Shown here one piece after another: positions 6,173 through 13,200 of a stretch of DNA of 13,379 nucleotides (the stretch's first letter is position 1; each line of letters starts with the position of its first letter). Under the pieces are notes generated by a model, which did not search any database, was not told the DNA's origin, and saw only the letters and a program-made list of their open reading frames with translations. This stretch comes from Simkania sp. (GTDB taxonomy: Bacteria > Chlamydiota > Chlamydiia > Chlamydiales > Simkaniaceae), in NCBI GenBank assembly GCA_028281425.1, contig JANQJX010000105.1, positions 1 through 13,379 on the forward strand. Reading direction: 5' to 3'. The translations under genes and the position numbers were made by a program.

Positions 6173-7855
6173 CTACATCATACCACCCATGCCTGGCATA
6201 CCACCCATGCCACCCATGCCTGGCGGCATACCACCCATGCCTCCTGGCATTCCACTATTAGCTGCTGCTGCTTTAGGTTCTGGCTTATCTGTAATGATAC
6301 AAGTGACAGTAATAAGAAGGCTACTAATCGATGCAGCATTTTTGAGAGCACTTTTTGTCACAAGTACAGGATCAATAACGCCTGCCTCAATGAGATTTTC
6401 AAAAGTATCGGTCAATCCATTGTAGCCAAAAAAAGCACTTTCTTGCTCAAAGACTTTTTGAGCAACCATGTTCCCTTCTTTACCACAGTTATTCGCAATT
6501 GCAGTAAGAGGTGCAAAGGCTGCTTTTCGAACGATTTCAAGTCCAATTTTTTCATCTCCTACAAGTTTGAGATGGTCAAGCGCTGTTAGAGCACGTATAA
6601 GAGCGACTCCTCCTCCAGGAACAACTCCACTCATCACAGCTGCACGAGTCGCATGAAGAGCATCTTCAACACGTGATTTTTTCTCTTTCATCTCCGATTC
6701 TGTTGCTGCTCCAACATGAATAAGAGCCACTCCTCCTGCTAAATTTGCCAAACGCTCTTCTAGATTACGTTTGTCATAATCGGAAGTACTATTTTCAATG
6801 GCATAACGAATTTCAGCAATGCGCTTTTGAATTTGAGCTTTATCTCCTTTCCCATCGATTAAAATCGTTTTGTCTTTACTGATTTCAATATCTTTGACAA
6901 AGCCAAGAACTTCTGTTCCAACTTCTTTAAGATCTAAGCCAATTTCTTCAGAAACAAGAGTTGCCCCTGTTAAGATGGCAATATCTTTAAGAATGGCTTT
7001 TTGCCTATCGCCAAAAGCAGGTGCTTTAACTGCACAGATGGGTTTGCCTCCTTTTAACTTGTTAGCAACAAGCATAGCAAGAGGTTCTTCATCAATATCT
7101 TCGGCTATAATCAAGAGGGGATGGGTTCCTTCTTTGAAAACTTTCTCAAGGAAAAGAACGAGATCATTGATATTAGAAATTTTCTTATCAATGAGAAGAA
7201 TTTGAGTATTTGAAAGCTCAGTCATCATCTTTTCCCCATTTGTCACGAAGTAAGGAGAAAGATACCCTTTATCAAATTGCATCCCTTCGACAACTTCAAG
7301 AATCGTTTCAATTCCTTTAGCTTCAGTAGTTGTAATGGTCCCATCTTTACCAACTTTTTCCATGGCCTTTTCAATAATAGCCCCAATATCAGGATCATTA
7401 TTTGCAGAAATCGTTGCAATTTGTTTGATTTCCTCGGGTTTACTAACAGCTACAGATAGGTTGTCAAGAGCATCGATAAGTGCCTCAACAGACTTATCAA
7501 TTCCCCGCTTAAGAGCCATAGGATTCACTCCTGCAAACACATTTTTAAGGCCTTCTTTTAAGATGGCTTCAGCCAAAACAATTGCTGTTGTCGTCCCATC
7601 TCCTGCAGTATCAGATGTTTTTGTAGAGGCTTCTTTAACAAGTTGCGCCCCCATATTTTCAAATTTATCTTTTAAAACGATTTCTTTAGCAACGGTCACC
7701 CCATCTTTTGTTGAAAGAGGAGATCCCATTCCTTTATTAATCACAACATTACGCCCTTCAGGCCCTAATGTTACGATAACAGCTTTCGCTAGAGTCATCA
7801 CCCCATTTAAGATCGATTTCAGAGCGCTTTCATTGAATTGCAACATTTTTGACAT
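6173..7855 (-). CDS. groEL: 60-kDa chaperonin GroEL (chlamydial-type paralogue with GGM tail)
   Basis: Forms the double-ring ATP-driven folding chamber in the cytoplasm with GroES. Equatorial ATP-site motifs are intact: VTLGPEGRNVV (28-38, usually TLGPKGRNVV), TKDGVTVAKE (49-58), AGDGTTTA (84-91) and GVVPGGGVALIR (410-421). The catalytic Asp398 is in RVEDALHATRAAV. The end is a long GGM-rich tail (about 535-560), encoded by imperfect DNA repeats. The 560-residue length is at the upper end for the family. Departures from consensus include Glu33 in place of the usual Lys in TLGPKGR, and TVTCI near 516-520 where most have TTEA. Start ATG 7855 has GGAGAG 7-12 nt upstream; ATG at codon 4 is less likely. 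The gap to the groES stop is 13 nt, so they form one operon. Gene order (peroxiredoxin, groEL, NamZ-like) matches CT603-CT605 in C. trachomatis from memory, suggesting it may correspond to groEL2 rather than groEL1. Confidence 0.97.
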   Translation of the reverse strand: MSKMLQFNESALKSILNGVMTLAKAVIVTLGPEGRNVVINKGMGSPLSTKDGVTVAKEIVLKDKFENMGAQLVKEASTKTSDTAGDGTTTAIVLAEAILKEGLKNVFAGVNPMALKRGIDKSVEALIDALDNLSVAVSKPEEIKQIATISANNDPDIGAIIEKAMEKVGKDGTITTTEAKGIETILEVVEGMQFDKGYLSPYFVTNGEKMMTELSNTQILLIDKKISNINDLVLFLEKVFKEGTHPLLIIAEDIDEEPLAMLVANKLKGGKPICAVKAPAFGDRQKAILKDIAILTGATLVSEEIGLDLKEVGTEVLGFVKDIEISKDKTILIDGKGDKAQIQKRIAEIRYAIENSTSDYDKRNLEERLANLAGGVALIHVGAATESEMKEKKSRVEDALHATRAAVMSGVVPGGGVALIRALTALDHLKLVGDEKIGLEIVRKAAFAPLTAIANNCGKEGNMVAQKVFEQESAFFGYNGLTDTFENLIEAGVIDPVLVTKSALKNAASISSLLITVTCIITDKPEPKAAAANSGMPGGMGGMPPGMGGMGGMPGMGGMM

Positions 7856-7868
7856 ATTTTTTCTCTCC

Positions 7869-8168
7869 TTACTCTAAAACTGCTAGGATATCATCTTCAG
7901 ACATCAAAAGATAATCACCATCTTCATCATCATGTTTTACTTCAGTTCCTGCATATGCTCCAAAGAGAATGAGATCTCCTACGTTGAGTTCAACGGGAAT
8001 TAGGTTTCCATCTTCTTTCATTTCTCCTGGGCCGACGGCAACAACCTTACCTTGCTTCGGCTTTTCTTGAGCAGAATCAGGAAGAAAAATTTCTCCTTTT
8101 TTGGTAACAGCTTCAGCTCGCTTTATAAGAACACGTTTTCCAAGAGGTCTTATTTTCTTAAATATCAT
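7869..8168 (-). CDS. groES: 10-kDa co-chaperonin GroES
   Basis: Heptameric lid of the GroEL chamber. The beginning KIRPLGKRVLIKR (5-17), central GKVVAVGPG (40-48), VGDLILFGAYAGTEV (63-77) and DILAVLE end (93-99) are classic. The mobile loop that docks on GroEL reads KKGEIFLPDSA (23-33). Most homologues have GGI or GGV followed by two hydrophobics, so the second Gly is replaced by Glu26 and the hydrophobic tripeptide is IFL. Length 99 aa, normal. Start ATG 8168 with GGAG about 10 nt upstream. First gene of the groES-groEL operon, behind the promoter and CIRCE-like operator at 8210-8281. Confidence 0.96.
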   Translation of the reverse strand: MIFKKIRPLGKRVLIKRAEAVTKKGEIFLPDSAQEKPKQGKVVAVGPGEMKEDGNLIPVELNVGDLILFGAYAGTEVKHDDEDGDYLLMSEDDILAVLE

Positions 8169-8209
8169 AGCACTAAAACTCCTAAGATATAGGTAATAGA
8201 TGAAATGAA

Positions 8210-8238
8210 ATCATATCTCCTTTGCTTTCTTTTGTCAA
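8210..8238 (-). promoter_or_regulatory. consensus sigma-70-type promoter of groES-groEL
   Basis: On the minus strand TTGACA (8238-8233) and TATGAT (8215-8210) are separated by exactly 17 nt. The first is a perfect -35 and the second differs from TATAAT at one base. Predicted transcript start is near 8203, giving a leader of about 35 nt before the groES ATG. It is the best promoter in the window. Confidence 0.8.
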
Positions 8239-8254
8239 GGAGATCTTGTGGATT

Positions 8255-8281
8255 TTAGCAATCTGAATTTGTCAGTGCTAA
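8255..8281 (-). promoter_or_regulatory. CIRCE-like HrcA operator upstream of groESL
   Basis: Left half TTAGCAATC (8255-8263), 9-nt spacer, right half CAGTGCTAA (8273-8281). CIRCE is TTAGCACTC-N9-GAGTGCTAA, so each half has one mismatch and the spacer length is exact. CIRCE binds the heat-shock repressor HrcA and is typical of groESL and dnaK operons, including those of Chlamydia. Here it lies 16 bp upstream of the -35 box rather than over the promoter or leader. Confidence 0.85.
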
Positions 8282-8413
8282 TTTTCTTTTTGCAAGAATC
8301 TGTTGAAATAAAATTTCCCATTTTCAGATCTCAATCTTGACCCGAGTTTAGGGTGAATAAGGCGATAAAAATTCTAGAGCAACAAGTCATAAATTCGGTT
8401 TAAGGCTCCTGCA

Positions 8414-8584
8414 TAATGGGACTGCTTTGAACTGAAAAATTTTTCGGATAAACTGAGATTTTTTTCGAAAATTGCGAAAGCTGCAAATTCACTATACCCT
8501 TGAAAGCAAAAGATGTGCGACTTCTTCAAGCCTAAGAAAAAAAGATCCTTTAGACGATGATCTCCAGTTCAAGGCAGGCCCTTA
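8414..8584. repeat. palindromic repeat element, copy 2 (long form)
   Basis: Terminal arms 8414-8437 (GGGACTGCTTTGAACTG core) and 8561-8584 (CAGTTCAAGGCAGGCCC core) are inverted and closely match the arms of copy 1 at 4478-4545. Just inside the left arm, AACTGAGATTTTTTTCGAAAA (8451-8471) resembles the inner part of copy 1 (GAGATTTTTTGAAAA, read on the minus strand). About 120 nt of unrelated sequence separate the arms, so this looks like a MITE- or REP-like element with an insertion, or an ancestral longer form. It contains no reading frame of note. Confidence 0.65.
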
Positions 8585-8652
8585 AAAAAATTTATTGGAT
8601 GTGTAAGCGAAACAGAGCATATGGATTTTTCTAGATCGGGCATGCAAAATGC

Positions 8653-8694
8653 GGGTTCACTCTCAGTAGAAATGGGTCACCTCGGAACCCATTT
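8653..8694. repeat. overlapping inverted repeats downstream of the NamZ-like gene
   Basis: AAATGGGT (8670-8677) and ACCCATTT (8687-8694) form a perfect 8-bp stem with a 9-nt loop, followed on the plus strand by AGTTTTT. GGGTTC (8653-8658) can instead pair with GAACCC (8685-8690), so two folds compete. It begins 51 nt beyond the NamZ stop and is the best candidate for ending that transcript, although the T-rich side is on the opposite strand. The 577-nt interval 8169-8745 holds no gene; its contents are the groESL promoter, the CIRCE-like site, the repeat at 8414-8584 and this structure. Confidence 0.45.
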
Positions 8695-8745
8695 AGTTTT
8701 TGAAAAAATACAACATTCCTTTCAAAAAATTTAAAGCAACTCTCG

Positions 8746-9981
8746 TTAACGCTTGGGGCAAGCATAAGAAGAAATGAGATATTTTTTTCTTATTTCTTCA
8801 AAATTTTTACGGCCCTTTTCCTGATAAGAAACCATCTTCCAAGCAATATATTTTTCTTCAAAAATAAGGCGAAAAAGTTCTTGGTTTCCTATTGCTTGGC
8901 AAAAAAGTTTTTTCTTTTGTCGTTTTAATGTTTTCATTTTTTTCTCAATGATGGAAGGATAAAGACTTTTTAAAATGCCAATGAGGAAATATTGTATTTT
9001 TTGAGGGCAATAAAGAGTCTCATCGGTAATACGAATCAAGACCCCATGACAATCCTCCCCTTTGAATAAGCCATAAAAAGGACGGTAATGAAAGGGGATG
9101 AAATAAACACCAGGAAGGTTTTGATGATTGAGAGCTGTAGCAAACTTATCTGCATCAATCCAAGGAGCTCCAACCAATTTAAAAGGAAGGGTGTATCCCA
9201 CACCATGATTGATCATCTCCAATTCTCCTAAAATTCCTGTTGTCGCATAAAAAAGGGGGGTATCTGATTCTGGAATATGAGGGCTTGTTGGAATCCAATG
9301 TAACCCTGTATCTTTAAAGCTCATTCCTCGATGCCATCCTTTCATGGGAACAACAGTCAAAGCACATCCAATTTGGTATTCACCATTAAAAAAAAGAGCA
9401 AGCTCTCCAATTGTCATGCCGTGACAGTAAGGAACATTGATATATCCAATAAAAGAACGCAACCTATTTTCTAGCATAGTCCCATCAATCAGAAGACCAT
9501 TAATAGGATTGGGACGGTCAAGAACAATCATAGCAATATTTCGCTTGGCAGCCTCTTCCATGACATAAAAAAGAGTCGTTACAAAAGTGTACGAACGCAC
9601 GCCAATGTCTTGAATATCATAAACGAGTAGGTCAATCTCTTTGAGCATTTCTTGAGTTGGACGTCTTGTTTTTCCATACAAACTAAAAATAGGAATGTGA
9701 TGCTTCGTTTTTTCTTTTACCACTTTTTCCGCTGCATAATGTCCCCCAAAAAACCCATGTTCCGGAGAAAAAATAGCGACTAAATTGAAATGTTCTTTCA
9801 AAAGCTTCGCTGTTGGAATGAGATTTGAATCGACTCCTGTATGATTCGTAATCAGCCCAATGCGTTTATCTTTTAGTTTTTTGCTATAATCTTGTTTTAA
9901 AAACCGATCAATTCCAAGCTCTACAGGATTGCAAATACAAAAACGGGATAAGACAATAAGCAAAAAGAAAAAAATATACAT
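8746..9981 (-). CDS. exo-beta-N-acetylmuramidase-like protein (DUF1343/NamZ, GH171)
   Basis: Family members cleave non-reducing-end MurNAc from peptidoglycan fragments. Motifs in order: IGLITNHTGVDSN (41-53), FSPEHGFFG (71-79) with Glu74 a likely catalytic acid, YDIQDIGVRSYTF (121-133), VLDRPNPI.G (153-162), PYCHGMTIGELA (184-195), and TSPHIPESDTPLFYATTGI (232-250) followed by GVGYTLPFKLVGAPWI (260-275). The N-terminus is strongly hydrophobic (MYIFFFLLIVLSRFCIC), indicating export or anchoring, without the usual basic charge and without a clear lipobox. Start ATG 9981 with GAAGG about 6 nt upstream. It is transcribed divergently from the PutA-like gene across 234 nt in which I see no convincing promoter. 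From memory the position after groEL matches CT605 of C. trachomatis. The reaction is inferred from the family. Confidence 0.9.
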   Translation of the reverse strand: MYIFFFLLIVLSRFCICNPVELGIDRFLKQDYSKKLKDKRIGLITNHTGVDSNLIPTAKLLKEHFNLVAIFSPEHGFFGGHYAAEKVVKEKTKHHIPIFSLYGKTRRPTQEMLKEIDLLVYDIQDIGVRSYTFVTTLFYVMEEAAKRNIAMIVLDRPNPINGLLIDGTMLENRLRSFIGYINVPYCHGMTIGELALFFNGEYQIGCALTVVPMKGWHRGMSFKDTGLHWIPTSPHIPESDTPLFYATTGILGELEMINHGVGYTLPFKLVGAPWIDADKFATALNHQNLPGVYFIPFHYRPFYGLFKGEDCHGVLIRITDETLYCPQKIQYFLIGILKSLYPSIIEKKMKTLKRQKKKLFCQAIGNQELFRLIFEEKYIAWKMVSYQEKGRKNFEEIRKKYLISSYACPKR

Positions 9982-10215
9982 TCTAGCCTTCTTTAGTTAA
10001 GAGCTTGCTCGAAATATTTTAAGCAAAATTTTTTAAAAGATCATACGAAAAAAAGAATTTTTCAGGTAAAAAAACGCCAAAAGCAGTTTTAAAAAGAAAA
10101 AGAGTATTTTGCTTTTTTTAAGGATAAAAGCATGATAATAACAACCCTTACGATGAGGAAAAAAGCCCTTGTTTATCTGTTTTTTCTTTGAGAAATCCAA
10201 TGGAGTTTTTTGTGA

Positions 10216-13200
10216 ATGACAGTAGAAAAGTCTAAAACTTTAAAGCAAGTGCGCCACATCCTAACAAGCACCCGTCTTCAACCAATGGAGATGGAAGAGC
10301 GAATGGAAAAGGCCATTGACCTTGCCAAGCGTCTTATTCTAGAAAAGAAAAAACAGCTTTCAAAAGAAGAAAGAAAAAAAGAGCAAAAACTCTACAAAAC
10401 AACAAAAGATCCCGTTGGACGTTCTCTTATTGTTACGATATTAGACCAAGGAGTTTGTTCAAACAATCCCTATCGTATTGCAGATCAGCTCGTCTACCTC
10501 TTTGCTTTATATGGAGTTCCGCGACTTCTTTTTCCTTTTGATCGCTTGAGATTTCATTTTCTTAGGGGAATGCTCGAAAAGTGGGCTCCTTTACTTGTTC
10601 CTCTTTTTCTAAGTCAAATAAGAAAAAAGGGGACCTACTTTCTCTTACCAGCTGAAAAGAATTCCTTAAGGAAAATTCTCAAGAAAGAAAAACAGTTAAA
10701 CGAAAAGCTTCATTGCACGCGTTATCAAAAAAAAACTATAGGAAAGCAAATAAGAAAAAAAAGGCTTAAAGCTTATCTCAATGATTTGAAATACCCATGG
10801 GCCCTTTCTTTTTCAATTCCATTTTCTACTTTTGTGACAAGAGACTCTTGCTTAGCTTGGAAATCTGATTTAGAAGAGATCGCAACAAAAATTCGACCTT
10901 TTTATCGATTAGCACTTGAAAACAAAAAGAAAGCATTTTCTTTTTTGACTTTTTTAGAGGGTAAAAAATATGAAGAGCTTGATTTAAGTGTTTCGCTTTT
11001 TAAAAAAGTTCTCTTAGAACCCGAATTTATTTCTTTGCCAGCAGGCATCACCTTACCTGCCTATTTTCCCGATTCCATGAATCTCTTAAAAGACCTTGCA
11101 GCATTTGCACAAAAACGTCTTCAACAAGGAGGATCTCCCATTCATGTTCAGGTGATTAAAGGGGACCATTATCTTCTTGAACAAGTGCATGCTTCTTTCT
11201 CTCTTTGGCCACAAGCTCCTTTCCAAAATAAAAAAGAAACCGATGCAAACTTTAAAGCAATGCTTCTATATGCAACTGACGAAAAACGTCAAAAATCCAT
11301 TTATGTACGACTAGCAACCCACAACCTCTTTGATATTTGTTTTGCTCTTTTTCTCAAACAAGAACGAGACTTACATGACCTTCTTTCATTTCAAGTCATA
11401 AGAGGGACAGGAAATTCGATCTATCGGATGTTAAAAGCAATCGATGAACCTGTTTTTTTAGATTGCAAAGTTGCTTCAAAAATACATTTTTATTCAGCTT
11501 TCTTAGATCTTATGCGCTGTTTAGATGAAGAGGCATCTCGTAACAATTGTTTTTCAGAAAATTTTGAAAATCATTCTCAAGCTAAATCTTGGGAAAAAGA
11601 AGCTGAAGCTTTTCGTATGAGTTGCAAACTGGTAGGAAAATTAGACCCAAACCCTAGACGCACGCAAAACCGTCTTCTTTCTTCTGTTGAATTCTCTCGC
11701 AAACCCTGCTTTGAAAATGAACCACAAACCGATTTTTCCTTAAAAGAAAATAAGCAGTGGGCAGAAAAAATTTTAGAGAAATGGAAACAGGCAAGTTTCC
11801 ACCCTATTCCCCTGTTAATCGAAGGCAAAGAACTTCTGCGAAAAGATGTTGAAGGGAACAAACAAAATCTTTTATTTCCCGAAAAGATTCTTTATCAATA
11901 TATGGTAGGAACCTTAAAAGAAATAGATCGGGCTTTAACCAGTTGTGAAAGGAAAAAAAATAGTTGGGCAACAGTTCCTATAAAAAAACGACAAGAAATC
12001 CTTTTTGAAGTTGTACAAAAGTTAAAGGCAAAGCGCAGTGATCTTATAGGATTTCTCCTTTGCGATATGGGAAAAACAATTTTCGATGCAGACCATGAGG
12101 TTTCTTCTGCTATTGATCAAGGAGAATATTACCTCCGTTTAATCGAGCAATTAGATGGAATAAGCGACATTGAGTGGAACTCTAAAGGAACGATCCTTCT
12201 TTGTTTTTCTTGGAATGACTCTTTTGCTTTTTTAGTACGAGATATTTTTGCAGCTTTAATCAGCGGCAACGCGGTCTTAGTGCTTCCTTCTCCCCACACG
12301 ATTCTTTTGACATATCAACTCGTTAAACTCTTTTTAGAAACAGAACTTCCAAAAGGGTTGCTCCACCTGATTCCCATTCAAGACAATAAGACATACCACC
12401 ATTTGATTCAAGATAAGAGAGTGAATGCCATTTGCTATAGTGGTTTTTTAAAAAACGTCAAAGAAATCATGCATTTGCGACCTGGTATCGATCTTTGTGC
12501 AAATTGTGAAGGAAAAAATAGCATGATCATTTCAGCAATATCAGACAGAGAGGAGGCCATTTTGGATCTTTTAACCTCTGCCTTTAATTTCAATGGACAA
12601 AAAAAAGAAAGCAGCTCCCTTGCAATCATTGAAAATGAGCTTTATAAAAACGCTCAATTTACCGACCTTCTTATCGATGCTGTAAAAAGCTTAAAAGTAG
12701 GAAGCTTTTTTGACTTAACAAGTGATATCACTCCCCTTATGTTCGCACCAAATGAAACCCTGCATCGAACTATGACACAATTAGAACCCGGAGAATTCTG
12801 GTTTCTTAAACCAAAACAAGATAAGACATATCCCCATCTTTATTCTCCAGGAATCAAGGGAGGAGTCCAAAAAGGAAGCTTGACTCAAAAACAACCCTTT
12901 TTCGGCCCCATTTTAGGCATCATGTGTTATGAAAACTTTGATCAAGCCATCCATCTTGCCAATTCAACTCCTTATGGATTAACATCGGGACTCCATAGTT
13001 TAGACCGGAGAGAACAAAAGAAATGGAAAACCCTAATCAGTGCCGGAAACTTTCATATCAATTGCCCTATGATCCATCAAAGAGTCAAAAGGCAACCCTT
13101 TGGAGGGGATAAAAATAGTTTTTTTGGCCTTGGGAGAAAAGGAGGGGGCCCCAACTATTTGACTCATTTTATGAAAGCAAAGCAAATAGGGATGCCAAAA

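Noticed and set aside
6177..6250. Tandem DNA repeat of CATACCACCCATGCC type
   Set aside because: It simply encodes the GGM-rich C-terminal tail of GroEL on the other strand.
6165..7205. Plus-strand frames of 60-111 codons including a Pro/Met-rich one
   Set aside because: Antisense to groEL; the Pro/Met pattern is only the mirror of the GGM tail repeats.
7335..7877. 180-codon open frame on the plus strand
   Set aside because: Antisense shadow of groEL: low-complexity Ser/Thr-rich peptide with no motif, fully inside a certain gene.
10079..10116. Possible terminator hairpin AAAAGCA/TGCTTTT with T-run
   Set aside because: Only 7 AT-rich pairs with a 24-nt loop in very AT-rich DNA, and no gene ends nearby; expected by chance.
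10109..10139. Possible promoter TTGCTT / GATAAT for the PutA-like gene
   Set aside because: Spacer of 19 nt and weak -35; not distinguishable from background in this AT-rich gap.
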